40,898 bases of DNA from Streptomyces cinereus (GTDB taxonomy: Bacteria; Pseudomonadota; Gammaproteobacteria; Pseudomonadales; Moraxellaceae): assembly GCA_014647715.1 (NCBI GenBank), contig BMPS01000022.1, forward strand, positions 1 to 40,898, written 5' to 3'. The first letter of the stretch is position 1. Each line of letters begins with the position of its first letter. The notes beneath the pieces are model-generated. The model did not search any database, had not been told where the DNA came from, and was given only the letters and a program-made list of their open reading frames with translations. This document shows positions 9,177 to 18,619 of this stretch, piece after piece. Both the position numbers and the translations under genes were made by a program.

Positions 9177-10445
9177 TTAAACATGATTTGATGATTGTTG
9201 ATGTTGATACGGTCGCCAAAGTAGCGCCACGCCAATAAGCAAAACGATGGCAGAGACGGGTAACAACGCAAGCCAAATATTTTTGCCTGTTGCAACTAGC
9301 GCAGTTAAGGGTCCGATAAGCTGCCCGAATGCAAAACTTGCGGTCATCAGCGCACTTAAGTTGTATTTAGGATAGTGCGTGACTTGGCTTGCCGCCACTT
9401 GTAGCCCTGCCATCGTCACCACCATAAAAGTGCCACCCACCATCAGCGCTGACAACATCAAACCTGCTAACGACTGCCAAAGCGCAGGCAATAACGTACC
9501 AACCGCCATGATAGTTTGCGACACTCGCCAAACGCCGAGCAAAGAAACATTGTTATAACGGCGTTGTAATCCCTGCGACAACACTACCGACAAAGCCGCC
9601 GCCAACCCAAAAAAAGGCCAAATCAGCAAATAACTTTGCCCCGATAACCATTGCTTGGCGATTTGTGGCAAAAAAGTCGCAGGTAAAATATAGCCAAACC
9701 CAAATAAGCCGTAGGCGGTTAATACATTCGCTAATTTTAGCTTGGCAGGTGGGGGTATGCTAGAAGATGTAGGATTGGTATGGCTGGCTTTGGTATGAAG
9801 AGCTTTGCTAGGGTGGGCTTTGGCAGTGGCTATTGAGGCAGGCTGTGAGTTGATTTTCGCCAGTAGAAAGGTAACAAGCAGGGTGGCGAGCAGCGCAATC
9901 ACGCCTAAATACTGCCATAATCGACTCGATAATGGACTGAATGATGACTGGGTCGCGATAGTCGCCGTCGCTGATTGAAAAATAAAATAGCTACAAATCA
10001 ATCCTGTAAGGGTGATACCGATACCGACACCCGTATAAATCAACCCGCTGCTGGCTACCTGTCTTGATTTTAACCAATTGATTGCAAACGCACTGATAGA
10101 TACCAGCACCCAAGCGCTTGCCACGCCCGCCAAAAAGCGTAACACCAGTAACCAACCAAAGCCGCTTAGCGAAGCCAGCCAAGTGGTAAGCGTCACTAAG
10201 GTGAGACCCAACATAATAAAAAGCGGATGTCGCTTACTTTTAAGCAGTGACAGCGCCCCGACCAAATAGCCAATATAGTTGCTACTTGATAACCACGCCG
10301 TTTGCGCAAGATGCACCGTGCCTTCTTGTATCATCAACGGCAAAATCGGTGTAAAAGCAAATCGCCCGATTCCCATTGCCACCGCAAGCGCTGTACTCGC
10401 TAGGATAAAGCAAAATATAATCTGTTGTCGGTCAGATTGTGACAT
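9177..10445 (-). CDS. YbfB/YjiJ-family MFS transporter
   Basis: A 422-residue major-facilitator protein with twelve predicted hydrophobic segments. The first helix AMGIGRFAFTPILPLMI and the following WLSSSNYIGYLVGAL are the signature of the YbfB/YjiJ group (PF06779). An unusual hydrophilic loop between the two six-helix halves, about residues 205-240, is rich in A, K, H, S, T and P with a near-repeat (KAHPSKALHTKASHT). The direction of transport and substrate are unknown. It lies 55 bases downstream of pepN without a visible terminator, so pepN transcripts may read into it; the AAGGGG upstream of its ATG gives it its own ribosome-binding site. Confidence 0.85.
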   Translation of the reverse strand: MSQSDRQQIIFCFILASTALAVAMGIGRFAFTPILPLMIQEGTVHLAQTAWLSSSNYIGYLVGALSLLKSKRHPLFIMLGLTLVTLTTWLASLSGFGWLLVLRFLAGVASAWVLVSISAFAINWLKSRQVASSGLIYTGVGIGITLTGLICSYFIFQSATATIATQSSFSPLSSRLWQYLGVIALLATLLVTFLLAKINSQPASIATAKAHPSKALHTKASHTNPTSSSIPPPAKLKLANVLTAYGLFGFGYILPATFLPQIAKQWLSGQSYLLIWPFFGLAAALSVVLSQGLQRRYNNVSLLGVWRVSQTIMAVGTLLPALWQSLAGLMLSALMVGGTFMVVTMAGLQVAASQVTHYPKYNLSALMTASFAFGQLIGPLTALVATGKNIWLALLPVSAIVLLIGVALLWRPYQHQQSSNHV

Positions 10446-10500
10446 TTTGCATTACCCCTTGATTTTATTAACACAGCTTGTCAGCGTTTAAGCTTGCATT

Positions 10501-13200
10501 TTAAAGATTATTGAGCATACTTTGCAAGGTTTCCTTCACATTTTTGGACGACATATTAGCTTGGCTTAATATCAAAGCGTCATTAACCATTGACTTTTTG
10601 TCTGCTACCAAGGCATTCCAATTTGATAAACCTTGAATCAAACGTGACGCCAACAGTGGGTTACGTTTATCCAAATCTTGCATCATGCTCAAATACTGCT
10701 CAACGCCCTGCTGTGTCCAAATTTTGGTAGGCTGCGCAAGCAATCCGCCGAGCACCGCACGCACCCGATTTGGGGTATTGATATCAAAGTCTTGATGTGA
10801 CGTTAACGCAAAAATATCAGCAACGCTCGCCTGGCTGTCATTGGCTTGGACACCAAACCATAAATCCATCACCAATGCATCATGATGAAAGCGTTGGTAA
10901 AAATCGGCAAGCCATTCGGCTTTTTGCGGTAAACCATGCTCCACCGCGGCATTTAACGCGCCTAACCGCTCAGTCATACAAGACGCTTGTTGGTATTGGG
11001 TGATCGCCCAATGTTTGGCATCACTCACGCCTGCCAATAACGCCATATCCAGCACCACATTTCGCCACGCCCGCACGCCCATGGCTTCGGCTGTATCTTC
11101 ATACGCGCTAATCGGCAGTTTGGCATACGCACTTTGCCAAATGTCTTTAAGCTCTCCCGCCACGGCTTTTTTGATCGCTTGATGACGGCCACGAACTTGG
11201 CTAGGGTCATAGTCGGTCTGAATCGCACTGCCCAGCTCTCGCTCGCTTGGCATATCTAGTAACCGCGCCGCTAGCATGGGATCGGTTTCTGATAGCGCTG
11301 GCAGACTGGCTTTTAATGCCGTGATATAGGCATCGGTATCGGCATTTTGCAATAAAATACGATTGACCAACAACTGTGCCGCTTGCCAACGGTTAAAGCC
11401 ATTGGTCTCATATTGCATCAAAAACGCCAAATCATCATTGCTATACTCAAAATTGAGCTGCACAGGTGCGGAAAAATCACGAAGTAATGACACCACAGGA
11501 TCAAAATCCGCTGTGGTAAACAAACCGTCAAAATTAAACGTCTGACGGTCATCGCGCAGTAACACCAAATCTTCGTGTACCAGTTGCCCAGTGGCACGGT
11601 TAAAAATCGCCATCTTAACAGGAATTGGCAAGGCTTTTGGCGCAGGATAGCCAGCAACTGGGCGCGTGTTTTGGCTTAGTGTCAAGATAAGCTTGTCAGC
11701 TGTTTTTTCAAAATGCCCCGACAACACAGGCGTGCCTGGCTGGGTATACCAATCAATAAATGTTTCAATACTTGGGTCTGCAACGCTCAGTGCAGATAAC
11801 AAGTCTTCAACCGTGACCGCTTGCCCGTCATAACGGCGAAAATATTCGTCCGTGCCTTGGCGGAATTTTTCTTTGCCAAGCGTATTGGCAATCATGCGTA
11901 CGATTTCTGCGCCTTTCTCGTACACTGTGGCGGTATAGAAATTATTAATCTCGACAAAATGGTCAGGGCGTGGCGGGTGCGCCAATGGGCTGGCATCTTC
12001 AGGAAACTGCGCCGCTCGCAATGTTGCCACATCATCAATCCGCTGTACCGCAGGGGAATGCAGACTTTCGGAAAAAGACTGGTCACGAAACACGGTAAAG
12101 CCTTCTTTTAGGCACAGCTGAAACCAGTCACGGCAGGTGATACGGTTGCCTGTCCAGTTATGGAAGTATTCATGGGCAATCACCGCTTTGACATTAAAAT
12201 TACGGCGATCGGTGGTAGTCTCTGGGCTAGATAGGACGCAAGCGGTATTAAAGATATTTAATCCCTTGTTTTCCATCGCGCCCATATTAAACTGGCTAAC
12301 CGCCACAATCATATAGCGGTCAAGGTCATACGCCCGTCCGTAGTTGTCTTCGTCCCATTTCATTGAGTCTTTTAACGCTTGCATGCCGACATGGCACTGC
12401 TCAATGTTCTCATGCTTGGCGAATAATTCAAGCAGCACCTCACGCCCTTCACTGGTGACATACTGATCGGTTAATACGTCCAAATCTGCCATCACGCAAG
12501 CGAATAGATAACTCGGTTTTTTGGTGGGGTCTTGCCACACCGCAAAATGACGGTCGCCCGCAAGCTCGCCTTGGTCGATTAAGTTACCATTGGCAAGCAG
12601 CGTTGGGTAAGTTTTATCGGCTTCAATGCGTGTGGTGAAGGTGGCAAGCACATCGGGACGGTCCGGATAAAAGGTAATTTTACGAAACCCTTCTGGCTCG
12701 CATTGGGTACAGAACATTTTATCCGCCCCTTCCCCGGCTTGGTATAAACCTTCAAGACTGGTATTGGTTTGCGGCACGATGGTGACAACGGTGGTAATCT
12801 GACAAGTGTCTGGCGCGTTAACAATCGTTAGGCTTTCTTGGTCTAGTTGGTAGTCGCTTTCGCTTAAAGTTTTGCCGTTTAAGGTAATTGATTCAAGTTG
12901 TAATTCTCGTCCAAAGAGTACCAAATCGCCTGCCGTGTTTCTTGTCATGTCAAGATTGGCGGTGACGGTTGCATGCTTTTTGTCAGTGCCGTCAAACAAC
13001 TCAATGTTAAGGTCAATGTGATTGACGCTAAAGACTGGCGGCGTGTAGTCTTTTAGATAGATTTTTTGCGGTTGGTTACTATTTAATTGGTGACTATTTA
13101 AACTGGGGTCTGGCGTGGGTATATTGATGGGTACATCGGGCATTTCGGTATTTAATAACTGGGGGTTTTCGGTTTGGTTGGTTTCGGTGACGTTGGTCAT
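10501..13200 (-). CDS. pepN: Aminopeptidase N (M1 metallopeptidase)
   Basis: PepN is a cytoplasmic zinc aminopeptidase that removes N-terminal residues from peptides in the final steps of protein turnover. The 899 residues contain the exopeptidase motif MGAMENKGLN and the zinc site H343-E344-x2-H347 with E366 (HEYFHNWTGNR ... LKEG). The C-terminal half is the alpha-helical bacterial PepN domain. Compared with E. coli PepN it has an extra ~45 residues at the N-terminus, rich in N, Q, P and T, before YLKDYTPPVF; no ATG closer to the conserved start was noticed. A Fur-like box sits about 28 bases upstream (see 13228-13242). Confidence 0.96.
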   Translation of the reverse strand: MTNVTETNQTENPQLLNTEMPDVPINIPTPDPSLNSHQLNSNQPQKIYLKDYTPPVFSVNHIDLNIELFDGTDKKHATVTANLDMTRNTAGDLVLFGRELQLESITLNGKTLSESDYQLDQESLTIVNAPDTCQITTVVTIVPQTNTSLEGLYQAGEGADKMFCTQCEPEGFRKITFYPDRPDVLATFTTRIEADKTYPTLLANGNLIDQGELAGDRHFAVWQDPTKKPSYLFACVMADLDVLTDQYVTSEGREVLLELFAKHENIEQCHVGMQALKDSMKWDEDNYGRAYDLDRYMIVAVSQFNMGAMENKGLNIFNTACVLSSPETTTDRRNFNVKAVIAHEYFHNWTGNRITCRDWFQLCLKEGFTVFRDQSFSESLHSPAVQRIDDVATLRAAQFPEDASPLAHPPRPDHFVEINNFYTATVYEKGAEIVRMIANTLGKEKFRQGTDEYFRRYDGQAVTVEDLLSALSVADPSIETFIDWYTQPGTPVLSGHFEKTADKLILTLSQNTRPVAGYPAPKALPIPVKMAIFNRATGQLVHEDLVLLRDDRQTFNFDGLFTTADFDPVVSLLRDFSAPVQLNFEYSNDDLAFLMQYETNGFNRWQAAQLLVNRILLQNADTDAYITALKASLPALSETDPMLAARLLDMPSERELGSAIQTDYDPSQVRGRHQAIKKAVAGELKDIWQSAYAKLPISAYEDTAEAMGVRAWRNVVLDMALLAGVSDAKHWAITQYQQASCMTERLGALNAAVEHGLPQKAEWLADFYQRFHHDALVMDLWFGVQANDSQASVADIFALTSHQDFDINTPNRVRAVLGGLLAQPTKIWTQQGVEQYLSMMQDLDKRNPLLASRLIQGLSNWNALVADKKSMVNDALILSQANMSSKNVKETLQSMLNNL

Positions 13201-13227
13201 ATATTTGTTTAGCTCGCAATGTGTTGT

Positions 13228-13242
13228 TAAAAATTATTCTCA
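13228..13242. promoter_or_regulatory. Fur-box-like sequence upstream of pepN
   Basis: On the minus strand this reads TGAGAATAATTTTTA, matching 13 of 15 positions of the inverted repeat TGAGAATNATTCTCA, a form of the Fur operator. It lies 28 bases before the pepN ATG in the region divergent from a small gene. A second palindrome, TATGGC-N6-GCCATA, is at 13248-13265. Both are pattern matches only. Confidence 0.35.
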
Positions 13243-13317
13243 TTCAATATGGCTATTATGCCATAATTAATGACGTTTTTTGGTCACCAACCATAATGAC
13301 TTTGTTATTACATTTTC

Positions 13318-13548
13318 ATGCTATTTTTTTTATCGGATAAAATTTCAACTCTTTTTGACTCGTTTGTGGGTGACATGATTGAAGGCACCTCAACGGCGGC
13401 GGCGATTTGGTCAGCAGGTTGTGTGGGCGTGGCAGTGGCGATGGGACGGCTAGAGATTGCGGTATTGATTAGTGTGTTTATGGTAGGGATTTTTTATTTT
13501 GTTAGTCCGTTAAAACAAAAACTTAGCAAAGATAATGATGATGTTTAA
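13318..13548 (+). CDS. Small putative membrane protein
   Basis: A 76-residue open frame divergent from pepN. It has one strongly hydrophobic stretch of about 25 residues (IAVLISVFMVGIFYFVSP) preceded by an Ala/Gly-rich segment, and a charged C-terminus (KLSKDNDDV). There is no clear ribosome-binding site for ATG 13318; M20 (13375) is an alternative start. I recognise no family. It may be a real small membrane protein because the frame fills the gap between two genes and is not opposite a coding sequence. Confidence 0.5.
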   Translation: MLFFLSDKISTLFDSFVGDMIEGTSTAAAIWSAGCVGVAVAMGRLEIAVLISVFMVGIFYFVSPLKQKLSKDNDDV

Positions 13549-13570
13549 TGTAAAAAGTTGGATGACAGCT

Positions 13571-13608
13571 TAAAATTGCCCCAAGAAAAGCTGTAACTAT
13601 TCTTGGGG
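13571..13608 (-). terminator. Intrinsic terminator for uvrB (minus strand)
   Basis: CCCCAAGAA (13579-13587) pairs with TTCTTGGGG (13600-13608). Read on the minus strand it is followed by a T-rich stretch (13571-13577), so it would end the uvrB transcript, whose stop is at 13642. On the plus strand there is no T tract. Confidence 0.65.
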
Positions 13609-13641
13609 TAAAACCGCTAATGCAACACCCATCATCCATCA

Positions 13642-15759
13642 TCATTGCAGCACAAACTCCCGTAAACTTACTACTTTATCGCGCACTTTTGCCGCTTCCT
13701 CAAACTTTAAATCACGCGACAAGGCTTTCATCTCTTTTTCCAGCCGTGCAATCTCTTTGGCAAGCAAATCAGGCGAACGCAAAATCGAAATATCCACATC
13801 GGGGAATGCATGGGTGACCGCAATCGCTTGGTTATCATTCGGGGCTTCTGCCTCGCCCGTGTCGATTTTGTCGGTAATCTGACGACGAGCGGATGTCGGC
13901 ATGATGCCATGTTCTTCGTTATATGCCATCTGTTTGGCACGGCGACGCTCGGTTTCTTCAATCGCCTTTTGCATACTTGGGGTAATGCTGTCAGCGTATA
14001 AAATCGCCTTACCATTGACATGGCGCGCGGCACGACCGATGGTCTGAATAAGCGAACGCTCCGAGCGTAAAAAGCCTTCTTTATCCGCATCAAAAATCGC
14101 CACCAAGCTCACCTCAGGCATATCCAAACCCTCACGCAACAGGTTGATACCGACCAGCACATCATGCACGCCTGTACGCAGTTCATGGATGATTTTCATG
14201 CGCTCCACCGTGTCGATATCCGAGTGCAAATAAGCGACTTTGATGTTGTATTCTTTTAGATAACTGGTCAAATCTTCTGCCATGCGTTTGGTGAGCGTGG
14301 TAATCAGCACTCGCTCATCTTTGGCTTTACGAATGTTGATTTCTGATAGCACATCATCAACCTGAGTCAAGACAGGACGAATCTCAAGCTGTGGATCAAC
14401 TAGACCGGTCGGACGTACCACTTGCTCAACGACCTGCTCGCTATGCTCAAGCTCGTATTGGGCAGGGGTCGCTGACACAAAAATGGTCGCAGGGGTAATA
14501 CGCTCCCATTCTTCAAACATCAGCGGACGGTTATCCATCGCGGATGGCAGGCGAAAGCCATAATTGACCAAGGTTTCTTTACGACTTCTATCGCCTTTGT
14601 ACATCGCGCCGACTTGTGGCACGGTTACATGGCTTTCATCAATAAATAGCAAGGCGTCGGGCGGAATATAGTCAAACAACGTCGGCGGTGCTTCACCGGC
14701 AGGACGTCCCGATAAATGGCGCGAATAGTTCTCAATGCCGTTACAATAGCCAAGCTGTTGAATCATTTCCAAATCATACGTAGTGCGTTCTTTGATACGC
14801 TGGGCTTCAATCAGTTTGTCATGCGCTCGAAAATACTCAAGGCGTTGTTTAAGCTCGGCTTTGATAGTGCCACTGGCTCTTTCTAGCTTGTCTCGTGGGG
14901 TGACGTAGTGAGATTTTGGATAGATGGTAATGCGTGGCACACTGCGCACGTTCTTGCCTGTCAACGGGTCAAACCAAGTGATTTTTTCCACTTCATCATC
15001 AAACATACTGATACGCACCGCAAGCTGTTCAGACTCAGCCGGGTAAATATCCAGCACTTCGCCACGCAAACGGTAAGTACCTCGCCCAAAGTCAAGCTCG
15101 TTACGCGTATATTGCAGCTCCACCAAGCGTTTAAGCATGGCAGTGCGGTCGATTTTGTCACCCACTACAATGTGGAGGAGCATTTTTAGGTAGCTTTCTG
15201 GGTCACCGAGACCATAGATACAAGACACTGATGCAATAATAATGGCGTCACGACGTTCGAGTAGCGCACGCGTGGCGGACAGTCGCATTTGGTCGATATG
15301 ATCGTTAATGGCGCTGTCTTTTTCGATAAAGGTATCGCTGGCAGGCACGTACGCTTCAGGCTGATAATAGTCGTAATAACTGACAAAATACTCCACAGCA
15401 TTGTGGGGAAAGAACGCCTTAAACTCGCCATATAGCTGGGCGGCAAGGGTTTTGTTGTGTGCCATGATAATGGTGGGACGCTGGCATTGGGAAATCACTT
15501 TTGCCATGGTGTAGGTTTTACCTGAGCCTGTCACCCCTAAGAGCAGCTGACCGTGCATGCCGCGCTCAATGCCATCAACCAATTTGGCAATCGCTTGCGG
15601 TTGATCGCCTGAGGGTTCAAATTCGGTCACCATCTCAAAGGGTTTACTTGATATTTGGGTGCCACTGGCATTGACACCTGTGATTTGGGCATCATCTTGG
15701 ATTTGGCGGGCAAGTTGGCTAAGTTCACGTTCGGAGCGGGAAGATTGAGGTGGTCGCAT
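13642..15759 (-). CDS. uvrB: Excinuclease ABC subunit B
   Basis: UvrB is the damage-verifying helicase-like subunit of nucleotide excision repair; it is loaded by UvrA and then recruits UvrC. The 705 residues show Walker A GVTGSGKT (75-82), the beta-hairpin region [16 protein letters not shown], the DESH box ([13 protein letters not shown]), helicase motifs V and VI ([13 protein letters not shown] and QTIGRAARH), and a C-terminal UVR domain ([19 protein letters not shown]) that binds UvrC. The conserved start [19 protein letters not shown] begins only at residue 39, so there is a ~38-residue N-terminal extension; no closer ATG precedes the conserved part. No Shine-Dalgarno is visible before ATG 15759. 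Confidence 0.97.
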   Translation of the reverse strand: MRPPQSSRSERELSQLARQIQDDAQITGVNASGTQISSKPFEMVTEFEPSGDQPQAIAKLVDGIERGMHGQLLLGVTGSGKTYTMAKVISQCQRPTIIMAHNKTLAAQLYGEFKAFFPHNAVEYFVSYYDYYQPEAYVPASDTFIEKDSAINDHIDQMRLSATRALLERRDAIIIASVSCIYGLGDPESYLKMLLHIVVGDKIDRTAMLKRLVELQYTRNELDFGRGTYRLRGEVLDIYPAESEQLAVRISMFDDEVEKITWFDPLTGKNVRSVPRITIYPKSHYVTPRDKLERASGTIKAELKQRLEYFRAHDKLIEAQRIKERTTYDLEMIQQLGYCNGIENYSRHLSGRPAGEAPPTLFDYIPPDALLFIDESHVTVPQVGAMYKGDRSRKETLVNYGFRLPSAMDNRPLMFEEWERITPATIFVSATPAQYELEHSEQVVEQVVRPTGLVDPQLEIRPVLTQVDDVLSEINIRKAKDERVLITTLTKRMAEDLTSYLKEYNIKVAYLHSDIDTVERMKIIHELRTGVHDVLVGINLLREGLDMPEVSLVAIFDADKEGFLRSERSLIQTIGRAARHVNGKAILYADSITPSMQKAIEETERRRAKQMAYNEEHGIMPTSARRQITDKIDTGEAEAPNDNQAIAVTHAFPDVDISILRSPDLLAKEIARLEKEMKALSRDLKFEEAAKVRDKVVSLREFVLQ

Positions 15760-16196
15760 TTTATTGTCTTTATCGTAGTCAAAGATGGCTAAATAATGGG
15801 GTTGATGGGTGGCAAGTTAAAGTAAAATAACCCTAAATATTGTATCAGTGACTGGGTTTATCAAAAGAGCCATTCACAAACCACCCCTCATCAAATTTGT
15901 TCAAATTACCCCATTAGCCTATTGTAAGTTAGGCATTTAAAAGCATTAGGTTAATTTGGCAAAATCCCTTATAATATCCCCTAACTTTTTCCACGGTAGC
16001 GGCAGTGACTTGTATGAGTCATTTTGCTATTAGTCATATTAATCATTTTTTCGTTAATCATTTTGCAAACTTGCTCGTGCTGTATCGCAGTCCGTGACTT
16101 TCTATTTTTGCTTTGTTCTCGTTTTAAAATGTAAAATAGAGATAGGTTTGCAAAGCGATTAATTTTCTATCACCCTTGATGTAATGAGAAAATTAA
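15760..16196. other. 437-bp intergenic region: uvrB and metK promoters and metK leader
   Basis: No gene found. It carries divergent promoters. A TATAAT lies at 15970-15975 on the plus strand, with no clear -35, about 221 bases before metK. The following leader is long for a metK transcript. It contains CTATTTT (16102-16108) complementary to AAAATAG (16133-16139), and GCTTTG (16110-16115) complementary to CAAAGC (16151-16156); the two helices interleave, so they form either a pseudoknot or alternatives. I do not recognise a known SAM riboswitch class. Confidence 0.45.
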
Positions 16197-17363
16197 ATGC
16201 GTGAATATCAACTATTTACCTCTGAATCCGTCAGTGAAGGTCACCCAGACAAACTCGCTGACCAAATCTCAGATGCTATCCTTGACGCCATCCTTGAGCA
16301 AGACATCCATGCGCGTGTGGCGTGCGAAACCTTGACCAAAACAGGCGGCGTGGTGCTGGCAGGTGAAATCTCTACCACCGCCAATGTTGATTTTGAAAAA
16401 ATCGTGCGTGATACTGTCCTGCGCGTTGGCTACAATAGCTCAGAATTGGGCTTTGATGGCGCTACCTGTGCGGTTATCAATATGCTTGGCAAACAATCTC
16501 CCGAAATCGCCCAAGGCGTTGACCGCTCACGCCCTGAAGAGCAAGGTGCCGGCGACCAAGGTTTGATGTTTGGTTATGCCACCCATGAGACGGATGTGTT
16601 GATGCCTGCCCCCATTCAGTTTTCCCATCGTTTGATGGAAAAGCAAGCGCAATTACGTAAAGACGGCACCTTAGCGTGGCTGCGTCCCGATGCCAAAGCG
16701 CAAGTCACGGTACGCTATGATGGCGACAAACCTGCGTTTATTGATGCGCTGGTACTATCAACCCAACACGATCCAAGTATCTCGCAAAAAGACTTGCATG
16801 AAGCGGTCATGGAAGAAATCATCAAGCCTGTCATTCCAGCCGCGATGCTGCACAAAGACACGAAGTATCATATCAACCCAACCGGGTTATTTGTGATTGG
16901 TGGTCCTGTGGGGGATGCAGGTTTGACTGGGCGTAAAATCATCGTAGACACATATGGCGGTATGGCGCGTCACGGCGGCGGTGCATTCTCAGGTAAAGAC
17001 CCATCAAAAGTTGACCGCAGTGCAGCTTATGCAGGGCGTTATGTTGCCAAAAATATCGTAGCGGCAGGACTGGCGGAGCGCTGTGAAATTCAAGTAAGTT
17101 ATGCCATTGGGGTGGCAGAGCCAACCTCTATTTCTGTCAACACTTTTGGCACTGGCAAAATCAGCGATGACAAGATTGTCGATTTTATCCGCCAGCATTT
17201 TGATTTACGTCCGTATGGTATCACGCGTATGCTTAACCTACTCCAGCCCATGTATGAGCAAACAGCGAGCTATGGTCACTTTGGTCGCCAAGGCACTGAA
17301 ACCGCTTTTACTTGGGAGCGTACCGACCGCGCGGCACTACTTAGAGCAGACGCGGGTTTATAA
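16197..17363 (+). CDS. metK: Methionine adenosyltransferase
   Basis: MetK makes S-adenosylmethionine from methionine and ATP; it is a cytoplasmic tetramer. The product has 388 residues (family about 384). Motifs: [16 protein letters not shown] with the ATP/Mg-binding His, [12 protein letters not shown] (the active-site GDQG loop region), and [20 protein letters not shown] (P-loop-like phosphate-binding segment). The C-terminal GHFGRQ is canonical. The ribosome-binding site is weak (ATGAGAAAATTAA before ATG). It is followed immediately by a terminator at 17391-17413 and is expressed from a long leader. Confidence 0.98.
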   Translation: MREYQLFTSESVSEGHPDKLADQISDAILDAILEQDIHARVACETLTKTGGVVLAGEISTTANVDFEKIVRDTVLRVGYNSSELGFDGATCAVINMLGKQSPEIAQGVDRSRPEEQGAGDQGLMFGYATHETDVLMPAPIQFSHRLMEKQAQLRKDGTLAWLRPDAKAQVTVRYDGDKPAFIDALVLSTQHDPSISQKDLHEAVMEEIIKPVIPAAMLHKDTKYHINPTGLFVIGGPVGDAGLTGRKIIVDTYGGMARHGGGAFSGKDPSKVDRSAAYAGRYVAKNIVAAGLAERCEIQVSYAIGVAEPTSISVNTFGTGKISDDKIVDFIRQHFDLRPYGITRMLNLLQPMYEQTASYGHFGRQGTETAFTWERTDRAALLRADAGL

Positions 17364-17390
17364 TTTTATTGACGAAATACAAGATTTGTA

Positions 17391-17413
17391 GGGTGCGTTT
17401 TACGCACCTTTTT
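17391..17413 (+). terminator. Intrinsic terminator after metK
   Basis: GGTGCGT (17392-17398) pairs with ACGCACC (17402-17408), followed by five T. The element starts with TTTGTAGGGTG (17385), a motif that recurs at 25894-25909. Confidence 0.75.
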
Positions 17414-17443
17414 AACGTTTAATTGATTTAACGTTTAATTGAT
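17414..17443. repeat. Tandem direct repeat AACGTTTAATTGAT (x2)
   Basis: The 14-base unit occurs at 17414-17427 and again at 17430-17443, a period of 16. It lies just upstream of the DUF3144 gene, in its likely promoter or leader. Confidence 0.85.
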
Positions 17444-17467
17444 GGTAGAAAATTGTAGAGAAAAATT

Positions 17468-17779
17468 ATGAGCGAAAACACCAACCAAATCACCGAAGAA
17501 ATGAACGCGTTTTATGAGCGCGCTGATGAGTTTATCCAGCTTGCCAATACCCTTCGCACCGATGATATACACGCAGGTAAAATCAATGCCTCCATGCTGT
17601 ATGCAGTCGCGCGTTTTAGCGCGTGGACAGCGGCAACTGGCTTTGTCAAAGGCGCTGATTATGCCAAAGAAAAGCAAGATATTATTGAACATTTCACCAA
17701 GAATTTTGAGCGTATGCTGTCGGATAATATTGATGATTATGCCGAAAACTTCCAAAAATATATGCAAATTGGCAATTGA
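17468..17779 (+). CDS. DUF3144 family protein
   Basis: A 103-residue, acidic, mainly helical cytoplasmic protein. The blocks FYERADEFIQLANTL, ASMLYAVARFSAWTAATGF and the closing DNIDDYAENFQKYM fit DUF3144, a short family of proteobacteria without an assigned function. The ATG follows AGAGAAAAATT. It is monocistronic, bounded by the metK terminator and its own terminator at 17809-17842, with a tandem repeat upstream. I cannot assign a function. Confidence 0.75.
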   Translation: MSENTNQITEEMNAFYERADEFIQLANTLRTDDIHAGKINASMLYAVARFSAWTAATGFVKGADYAKEKQDIIEHFTKNFERMLSDNIDDYAENFQKYMQIGN

Positions 17780-17808
17780 TTGCAGTCCAACAACACGAGC
17801 ATTTCATT

Positions 17809-17842
17809 AAAAAAGCGTATTGAATTGTCATACGCTTTTTTT
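17809..17842 (+). terminator. Intrinsic terminator after the DUF3144 gene
   Basis: GCGTAT (17815-17820) pairs with ATACGC (17830-17835), extended by flanking A and T runs. It is A/T-symmetric and could also serve the convergent small gene on the minus strand. Confidence 0.75.
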
Positions 17843-17887
17843 ATTGCAGTGCTTATCATCTAAACCCGCAATTATTTGAACAATTAA

Positions 17888-18247
17888 TTATTTAAACAAT
17901 CGATAAAACAACCAACCTATTATCAGGATGACCAAGATAATCACACTCACCCGTTTCACCCATCTTGGCAATAACGGTAGGGTGATATTTTCTTGTTTAA
18001 GATGATTATCAAGCCCTTGTGTCAAAGTGCTAAAGCCTTGTTCTTTATTCTCTGTTGATGGCGCACGATGGGCAGTAGGTGGCGTTTGACTGTTTGCCGC
18101 CAACGCTTGGTTTTCATACGCATCAATTTGTTGTTTTGCCTCATCTAAGCTAATCCCCTGCTCTTGTGCGTGGGTTTTGATGGCGATGACGTAGTTTTTT
18201 TTATCGACCAGTTGTTTGATATGACTCGGTAACGTTGATTGTGCCAT
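17888..18247 (-). CDS. Small tail-anchored protein with L7/L12-like N-terminal segment
   Basis: A 119-residue protein. I chose ATG 18247 (MAQSTLPSHI) because GAGGA lies seven to eight bases upstream; the frame extends upstream to 18280. The N-terminal part (KKNYVIAIKTHAQEQGISLD then EAKQQIDAYENQ) resembles the helix-turn of the ribosomal L7/L12 C-terminal domain seen in several short bacterial proteins. A low-complexity linker (QTPPTAHRAPSTENK) follows, and a single C-terminal membrane helix (SVIILVILIIGWLFYRLF) ends the chain, with basic residues before it (RWVKR). No known function; the arrangement suggests a peptide-binding or ribosome-contact domain tethered to the inner membrane, but that is inference. 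Confidence 0.7.
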   Translation of the reverse strand: MAQSTLPSHIKQLVDKKNYVIAIKTHAQEQGISLDEAKQQIDAYENQALAANSQTPPTAHRAPSTENKEQGFSTLTQGLDNHLKQENITLPLLPRWVKRVSVIILVILIIGWLFYRLFK

Positions 18248-18619
18248 AAGTAATTCCTCAAATTTTAACCTGTATATCATGCCTAGTTTGCTAAACTTAT
18301 TTTAGAAGAATGTAGCAACGAACGCCTATTTATTGTAAATAAATGTAAATAAATGCTTCATACTTTGGGTAAAATATTCACCTTTTAAAAGTTACAGTGA
18401 CTAATTATGTAAAAATAGAAGTTTACTATTCAATTTTCGCATACTGTTATTTTTTCTTAACTTATATTTTAAAAATGGCGTACTGACGGTTAGTTTTTTT
18501 GTGCGTATACTTATGGATATACTAAGGCAAAGCAGCAAATAACCTGCCCTAAACCTAAAGCAGGGCTGATTAACACTAACTTTGCTATTTTCCCCTTCAA
18601 TCATGTAAAAAGGAAGAAC
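18248..18619. other. 372-bp intergenic region upstream of prpB
   Basis: No gene is supported. It is AT-rich and holds the prpB promoter candidate (18483-18511), a tandem TATACT pair (18506 and 18518) and an imperfect hairpin-forming stretch near 18543-18567 (GCCCT...AGGGC). No GntR-type regulator gene (the usual neighbour of prpB) is in the region. Confidence 0.4.
18483..18511 (+). promoter_or_regulatory. Candidate sigma-70 promoter for the prp operon
   Basis: CTGACG (18483-18488) and TATACT (18506-18511) are separated by 17 bases. A second TATACT follows at 18518-18523. This would give a leader of about 100 bases before prpB. Pattern match only. Confidence 0.4.

Noticed and set aside
15970-16196. 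Known SAM riboswitch class upstream of metK
   Set aside because: I could not align the leader with SAM-I, SAM-II or SAM/SAH consensus cores; only generic helices were found.
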